Origin: Saccoglossus kowalevskii
Taxonomy: Eukaryota; Hemichordata; Enteropneusta; Harrimaniidae
DNA length: 64,000 nucleotides
Reading direction: 5' to 3'
Assembly (NCBI RefSeq): GCF_000003605.2
Contig: NW_003135356.1
Coordinates: 151,678-215,677, forward strand
The notes beneath the pieces were generated by a model that searched no databases, was not told the origin of the DNA, and saw nothing but the letters and a program-made list of their open reading frames with translations. The first letter of the stretch is position 1. Each line of letters begins with the position of its first letter. The position numbers and the translations under genes were made by a program. Positions 33,839-46,245 of this stretch are shown here, one piece after another.

Positions 33839-35457
33839 TTCTCTGACGTCCACTTTTCAAATGCCAAAGTTACATATATAACATAATTTTCGTCAAAGTT
33901 TGGCTTTAAAAAAAAGTAAAAAAAGCGAAACACAGTTCTAAATTATATAAAAAATCTGAATTAGAGGGCGCTACCACGAGGATTGTTATCGAACATAAGG
34001 GCATAGTAAAATTGTGATGTTAAAAGATAAACACGGGAAGCATTTGTAAAATGAGCTATTACAGATCGTTAACTAATTCCTTGAGGACGGCAAATGAGAT
34101 AAAAAAAACAATGACAGAAACATTATCATAATATTTTATAACGTTAAAATGAAATATCAAATGATGTATATTAGATATTTACGCTTTCTTAAGCGACAGA
34201 TAAATGACCACAATATCACTAACACGCGAATTAATTATGCCGTTTCGTACTCTGACACACTTCACCGATAGAGTAATTTGCATATTCACGGCAGACTACA
34301 GCAAGATACAGAGCGGGAAAAAATGATTACAAACTTACAAATGGAAGTTAAATTTTGCAAAGTAATAAATATCACACGCACCGTGAGTTGAAAAAAGGTA
34401 GTTACGAAAAAGTGCAGGATATCAATGACTGAGGGAATTAACTGGCTCACTTTGACGATTTGTATGGGTTTTCACAACGGGTGGTTTGTGTGATCGTGTT
34501 CTATTGTGTAATTTATGGGTTAAAGTGTTGACGCAGCAGGCGTGAATGTCGTCACACATACCGACATTACTGATACTATATAGGTATTTGAAACGACGGG
34601 GAATCTATTTCTAATGTCCGTTAAAAATAATGAGTTCAAAAGAACACGTCGTTAACAATAACCCAAACATAACCAAGTTAGTGAAAGCTACGTTGTTAAT
34701 GTATTTTTTTTTCGCATTGCGGGAAATTCAGTTAGTAATATCAGATATGTGTTGCTGTTATCGGTTGCATGCCGACTCTAGAGTCACGTGACGCTGTGAT
34801 TGAAACATTTAAAGGTTCACAAATACATTTGCATGTGACAAACTCTTTGGACGAAATAGCTCAATGTACATAAATAAAATTGTCTCAATAAAATATCCAA
34901 TATGGACGACGTTTGAATTTAAAGATAAAAGCAATTATTCGATGACCTAAGCCAACAACAATGGTGGTCGTGAATATTGTAATAACCACCAGGATACTCA
35001 TACCGTGTTCACACGTGTGCCACAGAGTCGTCTTGACTCACCAGTGTTATCGTTATCAGTGGTTTTAATTACTCCTATGTTCATATGTGTAAAAAGATTA
35101 AACTGAGCCTGTGTTGCTGTTGGCCGCCATGTTTCTTTAAAATAATTGCAATGAATGGAAATCCAGAGCGAAGCCGACATCGAGAACGATCCTTTAAGGC
35201 CAAAACTGTTTCTATAAGTACGGGATGTCGGGTGAGACATGGTATTTTAGCTCGGCTTAAACTAAATCGGCGTTCATACATATATCAACGCCGGTTTAAC
35301 TATAAAGCAGGTCTTCGCTCCGGCTTTTTGACACACGTGTGGACACGATATATGGCTAAAGTATTCGCTGTAGAAGCAGGAAACACGTGATTTAGCTGAA
35401 GTGCAATAAACATAGACTGGCGCGAATTCGAATTTACCCCTTTTCGCCAAGAAGCAC
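33839..35457. other. No gene seen
   Basis: AT-rich unique-looking DNA. AGAGGGCGCTACCAC at 33964 resembles part of a CTCF core. The 101-codon plus frame at 35085-35390 and the two minus frames over it are mutually overlapping; the plus frame is basic (R/K-rich) but shows no recognisable fold. Confidence 0.45.
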
Positions 35458-35522
35458 TTAAAGGGTGGTCATCGTGCCGGGTCCTGTTGGATATGGGACT
35501 CATAGCGACGTATACAACGCGT
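35458..35522 (+). mobile_element. MITE-1 short-subfamily fragment (copy f)
   Basis: TTAAAGGGTGGTCATCGTGC followed by CGGGTCCTGTTGGATATGGGACTCATAG matches the left half of the 93-bp copy at 27229. The inverted right arm is missing after GCGACGTATACAACGCG. The presence of TTAA at the left edge supports the family boundary. Confidence 0.75.
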
Positions 35523-38148
35523 GTAACTGTGACTTTTTAGACAAAATGATACCTCTATACATTTCCGAGACATGATATCTTCAAATACCATGCAGGCAAC
35601 AAATAATAAAAAAAAAACGTGACGTATTTAGCATTGATCAGATTACGTTGACTGATTTCATGTACAACTCGTCGTTCGTTGAAAAGTCTATGCGGCTATT
35701 GTAAGTACAGTGTCAATCACACTACATTGTTATAGCATTAGCGGACGTACAACGTGTACCAACATTTTTTAATCCGTCCTAGTTCGTTCGCATGCGTTTC
35801 TTGTCAGTTCCTTACGCGCCCCTACACCGCTTCTCTGGCAACGTTCATTCCATCTGGTAGAAGATTTCAAAATTCGTCCGTTAGATGTATGGAAGCAATA
35901 CGTTGGTATGCGATTTGTTCGTTACTCGTGCGTTCTTTATAGAGAAGAAACTCCATATTGAATTTTGCAAAGAACTGTGGGATAGTAAATTGAACTGTAG
36001 AGGGCGTTTTTTTCCATAGAGCCATACGTTAAAATAAGCTTTTAACCACCCTGTTTTAATGCAACGTGTCATTTTTTTTAAATTTAGGGTTATATTGTTG
36101 GACTTTCCATTGATTTTACTGGGAAGATTGTTTTGAATTTTTTTAGATTGTTTCACTGTATTTGGTTGCAAGGGGCCTAGTTATAGGAATCGTAGAGGTA
36201 GGTAAGTGTATTTGATTTCTATTCTTTCGTTCATTCTTATTTATGTTAAAAAATGAGCGTATCACATTAAAAAAACATGCATCTTTCTTGTCTACTTAAA
36301 GTTTTGATTAAATTTCTAATTTTTTCAAGCTTCCATTTCCGCTAAACGTCATAGTGTTACCCTACATAAGAAATGGTTCAAAAGGGGACATACGAAGTTC
36401 AAAATCGTAAATTACAGTCTATGCCGTTAAAACAAACATTTTCATCGTGAGAAACCGCATGATCGAACTAATTGCGTATAGTGAGCGAAGAGAGCAGGCA
36501 CAGTTTGGTGCCATGTTAGCTAAATTATTGCTGGGAAATTAGAATAATGTGTTTAAAGTGTACTGAACTCTAAGGCGTAAATGAATTGCCGAGCCATGCA
36601 CTGCAAGAGTGTTGTGCATTTCCTTTAAATACACTGGATTCATGAACACTTGTCAAACTAATTTAATCGTTCGTTGACTTTGTTTGTCAGTAGGAGCCAA
36701 GGTACGCGCGACAAAATCTATTAGTGTAGGGCTTGTAGCGTACTTAATCATTCACGTCGGATCTTACCACGTAACTTTGTATGAAGCCTTATCGGCAATG
36801 GTAGTGCGGTTCTAAGAGCATCTTCACAGCGCGAAACTTACAAGGACGCTTGTATGCGTGTTGTTTGTCATGTCTCTTCACGTTTGATTACTAATTGGTT
36901 TATAATCTGCGTTGCGTTCATTTACTCCTCAAATGTTCACATGCGCAGTTGCGTGGAAGCAAGAACGTCCTTTGATACTCTTCGATACGTTTGAGGCATC
37001 CGCCATACAATGTTACGAACATGGAATCCACCTTCATCATGTCACGTTTGTTTTATGTCTGCCTATTTTTATGTTTGGTCCTCTTGCGCACTATGACGTT
37101 AACAGATTTGTTTCATATGTTGTCCATCATTCTCATTTCTTTTCTTTATCTTATATCGCTGTTGATATCAAAATTAACGCTTTTCATTGTTAACATTGGA
37201 CACGGAGGCGCTATAGCGCGCGACGGAACGCGAACGCACGCTCAACGCGTCGATCGATACAATCGCCGTAATACTTTCCTGTATACCAGGCGTTATTATC
37301 GTGATAACCCCATAGAATTGTGTGAGGTTATTCGACTGGTAAAAGTAATACTAGAAATAGTTTTATATAATTGTATGTATGTCATATAAACGAAACATGA
37401 CAGATAAATTAGAAAGACCAAAATTCAGTACACGTGGGTACCGAGCATATTCTTTTTTAACTTCCTGTAATCAAATGTTCTTTATTGACGCATGTGTACT
37501 TTGTGATTCCAACTAAACATCACGTGGCGAGCAAACTCGTGACAGCAGGAAGTTTAATTACACGAGGGCTGTCATGAAATGCTACGAGAGATTAATATTT
37601 TAATGTGAATCGGATCATGTGGCAGTTTGTGAGAGGTCCTCAGCGCTGCGGTGCTCAACAATGCGTAAAAACGAATGTAGCTGACATACATGCGTTTATT
37701 ATATTAATTACGGGCATGGAATACAAATCACTAGGCGTACAACGACTTTGGCAAACGAGAAATCGGTCAATTTAATAAAATTGGGCGAGTTGCAGAACAA
37801 CCTGCGCGTAGTAAAATAGTTAAAAGTTTAAATCTGTGGTAAATAGCTCACAACGCATGCGTATATTTGTACCAACAACGGAAAGCTGGTGCTATGTGTT
37901 ACAAAAACGACGTTACATATGTTAAACTTTGAATTGAGCACTACAAATTGCATACTCATTATTACCCACAATTCCACGATGATAATGGCTATAAATGGAA
38001 ACATTGAATGGAACTCGGAAATATTATACATATGCAAAATAAATTTGCTGCTACAAGTGGCATATTGATGTAAATTCGCCACCTGGATGGCCCTCGTATA
38101 TAGAGCTTTCTTGATACAATGGCCTGAATTATACGAATAGACATTGAC
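35523..38148. other. No gene seen
   Basis: A long stretch of AT-rich DNA. A GCGCTATAGCGC palindrome occurs at about 37208-37219 in a small CpG-rich patch. Two overlapping plus frames (93 codons at 36912, 132 codons at 36991) contain hydrophobic runs that look like a signal peptide. They are probably translated T-rich DNA: both frames are open over the same stretch, and there is no cysteine pattern or domain. The 130-codon minus frame at 37828-38220 has no recognisable content. Confidence 0.5.
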
Positions 38149-38376
38149 GTAAATGATCGTCGATATCTCGTTTACGTCGAGACCAACGAGACTTGTTTTC
38201 CCCCTCAAAAGATGTTTCATTCTCTCTGATTATGGCGTCCACTGTTTCAATTGCCATTGTTATTAAGATCAGAAGAGCAGTGAACGCTCTGACGGGATTG
38301 AATGATATCCCGTTTGAGGGGAAAAACAAGTTTCGTGGCAGTCTCGCTCTCAACGTGATCTCGGCGGCCATTTGTA
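38149..38376 (-). mobile_element. Family GB element, complete copy (about 228 bp)
   Basis: The right end is well preserved: CAGTCTCGCTCTCAACGTGA then TCTCGGCGGCCATTTG, the exact inverse layout of CAAATGGCCGCCGAGATC. The left arm is eroded (GTAAATGATCGTCGATATCT). Inner blocks GTTTTCCCCCTCAAAAGATG and TTTGAGGGGAAAAACAAGTT are themselves inverted, so the inverted repeat extends over about 75 bp per side. The centre GAGCAGTGAACGCTCTGACG matches GAGAACAGTGAACGCGA of the 51.0 kb copy. Confidence 0.82.
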
Positions 38377-39867
38377 ATCTCAAGTAATCTCGATCAGCTT
38401 CTATAACAAAAAGTTTTTTTTGCCTTAAAAATATAAAATGTCCATTCTCGATATTGAAACTCATAACACATACAAGTTGTTTTTTGTTTCAATTTATCCA
38501 TAAAAACACAGAACAATATATTGGCGGCCAATCACTTGAAACACAAATTCACTGCGCATTGAGCTTGCAAAAATCACGTATGTAACATAACATCATATTT
38601 AAATCAGTACATTGAGACAACTTGAGCACGTGAAAAACTAGGTTGTTTTTTTGCAATCATACATCGTCATTGCAAGATGATGTATGGCAAAAACATATCC
38701 TGTTTATTTTTATTAAACCATTACCATTTTTTTAAAATTTAAAACGTCATTACATCCATGATTGGTATTTTTACGGCGTAGTAAAACCAATGTTATAGTA
38801 GTGCGCATGTGATTGCGATATGAAAGTGCCTGGGAATATAATTATAGATTACAAATGGAAAAAATATTTTAACTACTAACGGGAGAATTATTTTTATTAA
38901 CATTACAATAAAATTCCATATTTATTAGAAATGGATTTGAATAAGTAATTATATCTGTGATTGCTGCGTATCATGATTTATGTTAAAGAGATGATATTAA
39001 TAATTATTTTGACTCGATATTTTATGTGATATAGGTACTTTATTATTGTGAACTCACATGTTACTAACTCGGGTACGTAATACAAATACACATACACTTT
39101 AAAGGTCGCATTCCCACTTTGCCAATATGTGAAATGTTACTTCCAGGAGATAGAAAACATAAAACGTGATAAAATTATAGCGAAAAAAAGAGGTGATATA
39201 ACAAACGTAAATATTCTGCACTTTGCCACTCATTTAATTTTTTGTGTGTACTAGGGGTCTTATCCCTCATACAAAGATACTTACAATGTATCTGACATTC
39301 CAAAATAAAATCTGCTAAATCGGTTAGGGTTTATTGTATACAAATTTAGCTCAATTTAGAAGGTTTCTCTGAATTCAAATTCTGCAAACATTAAACACAT
39401 AAAAGTGTTAAATAATATAACTAATAAGAGTTAAGGTTAAAGTTATATGATTTGTATTTTTATCGGGTTTTGCCTTTCACTGCGAAATATAGTTTGAAAT
39501 TTCAAATATAATTGGATGGACACCAATTTTCACTATTGATATTTCCCGTTTTAGAAACCGGCATTTTGGGATGAGAACAAGAAGGCATAGAACTGAAGAA
39601 AACGGTAGTTGCACGAGGGGACACTGAATATTCAACGATCAAAAGTTGTAGTTCTCTGAAAACTATATCAAATGAAATATTGTCTCAACTGTCTTCTACT
39701 GCTAGAAGTTCAACAAGGAAGTTGGACTCTAGGGATAACATAAAAAACTATTAGTATGTGGAAGAGTTCGATTGAATCTTCTTAATTACTTCGTTAATGT
39801 TCAATTATTCAAAAAATAAAAGACTGAAATATCTATAATTATTATTAATGTGTCTTGTTATTCACGA
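38377..39867. other. No gene seen
   Basis: AT-rich DNA without supported features. Confidence 0.5.
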
Positions 39868-39934
<67 letters not shown>

Positions 39935-39935
39935 T
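39868..39935. repeat. (AAT)n microsatellite, about 22 units
   Basis: An uninterrupted AAT/ATA trinucleotide tract of about 67 bases. The polyasparagine frame it produces is not a gene. The length and purity suggest it is likely to be length-polymorphic. Confidence 0.98.
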
Positions 39936-40230
39936 AGTCAGGATTGCAGAAAATCTGACTCGAATCTTTCTAAACCATGTATGCCTTAACAAATTAAATC
40001 CAAGTTACTTCGTAATTTGGTATAACTCAAGGCTTAGGTTTATCGGCTGATTTGTCGTCTTTGATTTTTATTGGGTCGGCTTAAGACCAAATGTTAAATG
40101 GCAATGCCAAAAAAAAACTATGCGACATTTCATAACCACAAGTAAAATAGACTTTGAAACATTTTAATTAGAGGATTTAAATGATCGCTCAGAGCTGCGT
40201 AAAAATGTCGTTCCAGCTAGAATTGATCTA

Positions 40231-40253
40231 ACCATGGAGCTATTTTCCATGGT
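40231..40253. other. Perfect 8-bp hairpin
   Basis: ACCATGGA, a 7-base loop GCTATTT, and TCCATGGT form a perfect stem, extended imperfectly outward by ATCTA on the left and CTAAC on the right. Too short for a pre-miRNA. It may be the end of an unrecognised element. Confidence 0.6.
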
Positions 40254-40398
40254 CTAACTCAGCGGGATGCATAGTCATTATTAGGAGATTATCGGGAATT
40301 TACTTCAAACAAGGTTCTGCTATGTAAACTTTATGTGAGACTAAGCATTGTAACCACCTGCGTCTTGACGTACCATTCGTATACCATTTAGCGAAGAG

Positions 40399-40603
40399 AA
40401 AATGGCCGCTGAGTACTCGTTGAAAGCGAAATAGCAACGGAACATGTTTTGCCCCAACCCAGATATTGTTTCGTTATCCACCACAATCGAATGCACGTTT
40501 TCGCTGACCTATTTATTTAACCGTAGTATTTGCAACAGTCTTCGGAAGGAAAAACATGTATCACGACTCCCACGCTCTCAACGGTATCTCGGCGACTATT
40601 TCG
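40399..40603 (+). mobile_element. Family GB element, copy with eroded arms (about 205 bp)
   Basis: The left arm is AAAATGGCCGCTGAGTACTC followed by GTTGAAAGCGAAATAGCAACG. The right arm is CACGCTCTCAACGGTATCTC then GGCGACTATTT. ACATGTTTTGCC near the left and GGAAAAACATGT near the right are inner inverted blocks. The GAGATCTCG palindrome is mutated in both arms. Confidence 0.72.
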
Positions 40604-41571
40604 GTAATAGTCTGCTAGGGAGATGATACATACCGATATATACCTCGACGGCAGCAATATGGCACATGCAACTGAAATTGGTCACTGTGGTAATAAACCG
40701 TTACACATTGGCAGTGCGTGATTCAGCGTGGGGGAGTTCCGTCTGGATTACTGAATGCATCAGAGAATTAAAAAGAAATCGAGTTTGCCTTGAATATTAA
40801 GCACAACCTCACAAACTTGAATTAGGCCGGCTTTAGTTCAAAATAACCGTGTTTTTTTTCGAGTAATCTCTAATGATCAGTCCTTAATAATCTAGACATA
40901 GTTTGCGACGAGAATGCAAATGAGTTGTGAGATTACTTATATATGGCGTGAAATGGACGCATGCACGCCGCCTGGAAGCAATATTGCTATTCGCTTTGAT
41001 CTGCGCATATGCCGTAAATTACATTTGCCGGTCGTGACGATGTATAACAATATTCGACTCGTAAATGCCAAGCACGTGGTCATCTCTTATCGCTCTAGTT
41101 TGAAATACCGCTTGGTTTTGTTGTTCCAAAGTAAATATATGTTTTTAATCAGATATTATTATTCAACAAACTCGTTAAAATGAACGATTTAAATATTTAA
41201 GGGTAAAAGTATAAAAATATTTTTTTAATAATTCACTAAAGCCACTGACTTATTTTACATGCAGAAATATTTCAAGAACTACGAAATTATATTCTTTGGG
41301 TTGAAAGGTCTCAATTTTTTTTAGCAAAAAATCTGTGTTCAGGTATTCGAAGAGTATAAGCAAGTGAAAAAAAACACAAAAAACTCTTCGTCTATTTCTA
41401 AGGAATAAGTTTAAAATTTAAATAACTTCAACCGCCAACTAATTTTATATCCAGTGTTTTAGTCATGTTGACAGAACAGCACCCCGGGCAAAGCAGAAAA
41501 TTTGTACTCGTTTTAATAAACAATTATTTAAGTAATAAACACAGAAGTTGAAGCTGGCTATCATGCTTATT
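40604..41571. other. No gene seen
   Basis: AT-rich DNA. The 89-codon frame at 40914-41183 has no recognisable domain. Confidence 0.5.
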
Positions 41572-41736
41572 CGAAGCGGGAGGGTCGTCACCTGTGCACG
41601 CACGCGGAAATTGAGTCCCACGCGACGATAACAACACACCCTAAAAAGCAAAGGATCATGGGTAGACGCTTGTTTGTAAACAATGACACGCTATGATTAT
41701 CTGACGCTTGCGCAGGTGATGTCTCCTCCGCTTTAA
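41572..41736 (+). mobile_element. MITE-2 copy b (about 165 bp)
   Basis: The left arm CGAAGCGGGAGGGTCGTCAC and the right arm GCGCAGGTGATGTCTCCTCC then GCTTTAA are inverted relative to each other. The interior matches copy a at 8360: GACGATAACAACACACCC, GCAAAGGATCATGGGTAGAC, GCTTGTTTGTAAACAATGAC and TATCTGACGC. Copies a and b are in the same orientation and similar over the whole length. The left edge has CGAAGC where copy a has TAAAGC. Confidence 0.85.
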
Positions 41737-41758
41737 TCAGTGTTTAATGCATTTCATA

Positions 41759-41945
41759 GGTGTACACTTTAACCTCAATATAATGAACACCGTTATAATG
41801 AATTTTCTGATATAATGAACACATAGCGTGTCTCCCGCTTACAACAAACCCAATGTATTATGTGCTTCGTTATAGTGAACATTTCGCTATAACAAACTAA
41901 TTGTATGTCTCCCAAAGAGTTCGTTATAACGAGGCTACAGTATAT
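41759..41945 (-). mobile_element. Probable pogo/Tigger-type MITE (about 185 bp)
   Basis: The right end, read inverted, is CTGTAGCCTCGTTATAACGA, which resembles termini of pogo/Tigger DNA transposons (family ends of the form CAGT..ACCTCGTTATAACGAA). The left end reads TACACTTTAACCTCAATATA then ATGAAC, a degenerate counterpart. GTTATAATGAA, TATAATGAACA and GTTATAGTGAACA recur inside, as expected of repeated transposase-binding words. TA flanks both edges, consistent with TA target duplication. Non-autonomous. Confidence 0.6.
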
Positions 41946-43170
41946 AGAAACAGAGGTAATCTAGCACAGTCCTCGAATCCTGCTACACCAGGAGTGGATG
42001 ATTTCACAACCAAACGCCTTACAATGTTTCAACTGAACGCTTACTATATTCTACTATATTCCAATAATATTTGATCTAAAAAAGGGGCTAACTTTTTGCA
42101 AAAAAATGATTTTCTGGGATTGCTTACACTTTACAAACAATATTTTATCCTTTATGTTCTAACCTACCGAAAACATTGATTTTGTCTTTTATACATATTA
42201 TGAGGCATTTTCAAGTTGAGCAAAAAATACCCAACAGAAGTGTTAATTAATATTGTCACATTACTTGCATATGATAGTAGGAATGGCTTTAACAACGTCA
42301 TTTGTATATCCCGGTTATATGCGTTTTCAAACATATTGTTTTTTGTTTATTCTTAACAAGTGACATCAAAGAATGAAACATCATTGAGTCTTTTCTCGGC
42401 CCAGATTTATATAAAAACTAATTCGCTATACCCTGTAGTTTGTTAACACATGACTTGTCATCATTGTGCATGAATCTTAAGATGACCAGAATACTATCAT
42501 TAATACCTTCTAAAGATAGTGTATAGGGGTATAATATTAATATGTTATAATCTGCTCAATCAAATACCTGACTAAATCCACACAATATAGCCTCGCCTGT
42601 GATTTACTAATATACTTCGTTGCCATAATATAGAATACAACATTTTTTAGCAATGGGGTAACAGTACAACCACCTCCACACATTTTACTAATCTATTATT
42701 TATTTGTAAAAAAAAAAAAATAATAATTTTGAGGTGATTGATAATTTAATTGAAATACCAAACTTTCATGGCCAATCAATCCGTTTCGACAAAATATTAC
42801 ATTAATCGCTGTTAATCGCTTAATGTTGCTCCAACGGATCGGTATACCCTGTCTGATTTATAGGAAACTGAAAGATCCGTTGTTCAACTTGTCTCGTTAT
42901 TTAGTTTCAAAACATATTTAAGATGTCGTTCCCCATATAATTAATATCGATAGCGAGGGTACGAATTGCACCAAAATTTATGATCGTTTCGAAACAGTAT
43001 TCATACTGAGTAGGTGCATGGATTAATTATGTTGATATCGAGTTTAACAACTATAGTATATGTTTTTCATACCTTTTGGATATTCACATTGTTTTTTCAG
43101 GTGAGCCATATTTTACCATAATTTACGAGTCGTGTTTTTAATGTAAAGCCCATGCGCCGTGGACAATACT
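41946..43170. other. No gene seen; A-run
   Basis: AT-rich DNA. A 13-base A-run starts at 42708. No other repeat is recognised. Confidence 0.5.
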
Positions 43171-43580
43171 GCGCGTTGGAAAACGTTACATGACGCTGTA
43201 TGACGTTTCACGACGCCGAACAACACTGCATGACGTTTCATGATGCCGAACAACACTGCATGACGTTTCACGACGCCGAACAACGCTGTATGACGTTTCA
43301 TGACGCCGAACAACGCTGTATGACGTTTCACGACGCCGAAAAAAGCTGTATGACGTTTCACGACGCTGAACAACGTTGCATGACGTTTAACGGCGCTGGA
43401 CAACGCTGTATGACGTTTCACGACGCCGAACAAAGCTGTATGACGTTTCACGACGCTGCGTGACGGTGGGTGACGTTATGTAATGTTGCATAACACTGCC
43501 CGATAATATGGACGACACTGAACAATGTCGCGCGTTGGACAACGTTACATGACGCGGTATGACGTTCCACGACGCTGAAG
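43171..43580. repeat. 30-bp minisatellite with flanking 50-bp direct repeats
   Basis: The unit is TGACGTTTCACGACGCCGAA followed by CAACGCTGTA. Unit starts are at 43201, 43231, 43261, 43291, 43321, 43351, 43381, 43411 and 43441, an exact 30-bp period. Because 30 is a multiple of three and stops are absent, both strands are open: an 87-codon plus frame with a decapeptide MTFHDAEQHC-like repeat and a 112-codon minus frame with VKRHTALFGV-like repeats. A 50-bp segment GCGCGTTGGA..ACGTTACATGACGC and its continuation occur at 43171 and again at 43531, flanking the array as a direct repeat about 359 bp apart. The array is best read as non-coding. Confidence 0.92.
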
Positions 43581-45103
43581 TGTGGAGCATATAATTCATT
43601 TCCATCTTATGTTTTGTCTTGAAAACAATTTTCATGAATACAAAAGAACATTATTTTGAATATGACCAACAATAATTTTCAACCATTTAGTAATTTTGAA
43701 TTCATGCCCACGTGGTAAATATACGCAAAAATGACGTAACACAAATCAATCTATTCGAATGTATTGCGTAGTCATACCGCCTTTATATAGTACGTGTAGT
43801 TTTACACAGTATATTGTACAGAACATAAGTATCCTCTTTCATAAGAAAAAACAAGATTGACACAAAACGCATCCAAGGATTGTTCTGGTTACTCAGCAAC
43901 GCTTACAGGCTCACTCATGCAGATAACGCGTGAGATAACCTTTCACGTGACCGATTGCGTCAATACCGCTGTGAAAGCTTCTTCTTATGATCGATACTGC
44001 GCTGGGGCATAATGCGAAGTGTCAACTCGATTTCATGCTTGCAAAATACTGCACACGCTTTGTTTCTTTACCAGTGGACTGTTGCTGACAATCATGTCTC
44101 TCCTTCACTATACACACTGTCATTTATTGGAGGAATGTGTATTTTGTTTCAATTTTATTGCTACTGTAAACGTGTCCATTATACTATTGACCCCAATAAA
44201 CCTTGGCTCTATTTTAAATTTGTTATTGAAAAATATTACAAATGCCAAGTTTTATAGTTTTGATTCGCAATTACATGATAATTTAACACAAAATTGGCAG
44301 GCTACGAGAGCACAAATGTCCTTTTTTTATTTTTTATTGAAATTTATAAAACATTTACCCTTGAAGACATATCGCTTTATTTGTAACCAAAGATTATGCT
44401 TTCATTGCCAATGGCAGCAATTTGGTAATATGATCACCCATGAGCCTTTGCGGGTTTTATTCATTCATTTGCCGATTTACAAGCATCACCTGGTAACGCT
44501 TTGTAATTGGTCATTAATTAAGATTAATAAGTATTACTTTTTAACAATCAATTAAAAATTATGAAAACTTGTTTATAAATAAAAGTTATGAATATGTTAG
44601 ATAAAAATATTCTTGTTTTACGCTATATATACAATGGGAACCATAACGAACACGCGCGGCACCACGCAACGCGGCGAGCATGCGCAGCACGATGATAGCG
44701 ACGATTTACACATAGTTTTAATCGTGAAAGGCATCGACAGCCGCAGTATTTCCAGTCCAGAGTTAGTTGAGTATCACGTGGTATTTCCTAGAATGTAAAT
44801 AATGACGGAATCATGTAGCTTCCTACTCCAGGCTGACCCCAAGTCTCTTCGGACATACTGTCATACTTACGAAGGCAATATACCCTGTGGTCATTACGGC
44901 ATTGTATAGTTCTCTGGGTGGGTTGGTAATTGGCATACCAAAGGCGATTATCGATCGCGTGGCTGCACAGGGAGAACAGTCAGTCTCCACGGGTATGGTA
45001 TTCTGTGATTTGAATAAACGTTGATAGTATCCGTAATGACGAATCATTATAGTATTCATCCATTAAATATACAGTGGATCTGCCAGAGTGATTGAGTAAT
45101 GCA
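43581..45103. other. No gene seen; longest chance open frame
   Basis: The plus-strand frame 44019-44555 (178 codons) is the longest ATG-started one in the window. Its translation is rich in F, L, I, N, Y and H with no recognisable domain or motif, and a second overlapping frame (44012-44257) is open in parallel. It looks like T-rich DNA read through. A small frame at 44613-44798 begins in a CpG-rich patch (CACGCGCGGCACCACGC) and is also not recognised. Confidence 0.5.
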
Positions 45104-45155
45104 ACCATATTCAAGATGGCTGGCCACGATTAATATAGCCATATTCAAGATGGCC
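45104..45155. repeat. 34-bp tandem pair with CAAGATGGC
   Basis: CCATATTCAAGATGGC occurs at 45105 and 45139, followed by TGGCC or CGGTA. CAAGATGGC is a good match to the YY1-binding core (AANATGGC). The second unit runs into GTCACGTGA, an E-box-like word. Confidence 0.75.
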
Positions 45156-46245
45156 GGTAGTCACGTGATTCATTCATTCAACTTCCAGATTTGGCAATTG
45201 CCGCTTGTTCCAGTGTAGATGTAAAATTCTTCAATATACATGTTACGCATTGTAACAATGTCTTTTTTCCACGGCTTGTGCTTTGAAATTTGTGGACATT
45301 AAGTCAGAAAGATTAATGCATTTTAAAACAATTAAAGTCAGTCATATTACAACGAAACAGGGATATTGTTATTCGTCTTCTTTTCTTAAGCGGATGAAAG
45401 AATGAGATATTAGATTTGTCATGATTACACCACGCACGAAATCCTCCATTGTTAAGCTTATTAGCATTCCCTCGTATATTAAAACTATCGGATGGTCATA
45501 ACTTAGTTGGTTAGAGCTCGATGCTTTCCGTGCCGTGTTGTGTTCGATGTGGAGGTCCCTTGCGAAAAATACGCTGCTTGGCAAACATGATGATCTAACG
45601 TTTCGTAAGAACCAACAGAAAAAAGTTGTAATCGAACAGTGTAATCATGTTGGCGCATTCAAGCGCAACAGAAAGCTACAAAAGCCGCGTTTGCATTTCG
45701 CGAAGTAATTTACATGTGTTGTATTATCGATCACGACGCAGTGCGACGAAGTTGTTTTACTAATTACACCATTGCCGCTTTGGTGTACCACTATGAGTGT
45801 CTGTATGCACTTGGTTTCACAGACACAATATCCATACATTCACATATGTCAGTGAACTTTTGCTCATACTGTGGACATTTTTATGGTCCGATAAAGCGAA
45901 ATATTCGTTTTATAGCAATTCAATTTTATACTTGGATAATCCCGGTAATTATTCAGTCGTACACTCGCTATAATCGCTTCCACAACGCATGACAATCAAT
46001 CCGTAGCCATGGTGATTTTCTAAGAGAGTAATTGTAATTTATTTATTCTCAAATATACATTTATGGCTGTCAATGTAATTGAAGGGCCACTAGATTTCAC
46101 AATAACTACAAAACACGATTGTATTATGTACCGATCGCGTTTGGTAACAAGATGTCTGACGCTGAAGATCATTGTCACTTTGTTTACGAACATATACGTT
46201 CCTATGGTTATAATGTATGATGCATATTATGATGTTTCATAAACC
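45156..46245. other. No gene seen
   Basis: AT-rich unique-looking DNA with short chance frames on both strands at 45369-45992. Confidence 0.5.

Noticed and set aside
36991-37389. 132-codon frame with a signal-peptide-like hydrophobic run
   Set aside because: Hydrophobic runs arise from T-rich codons; a second frame is open over the same bases; nothing recognisable downstream.
39850-40050. Polyasparagine protein
   Set aside because: It is the (AAT)n microsatellite translated in one frame.
41480-41745. Minus-strand 62-codon frame overlapping MITE-2 as a gene
   Set aside because: It lies mostly in the MITE and has no counterpart frame in the other MITE-2 copy.
43113-43463. Repeat proteins encoded on both strands of the 30-bp array
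   Set aside because: Any stop-free unit whose length is a multiple of three gives open frames; both strands open points to periodicity, not coding.
44019-44555. 178-codon plus-strand open frame as a gene
   Set aside because: Composition is that of translated T/A-rich DNA; no domain; an overlapping frame is open too; no supporting signals.
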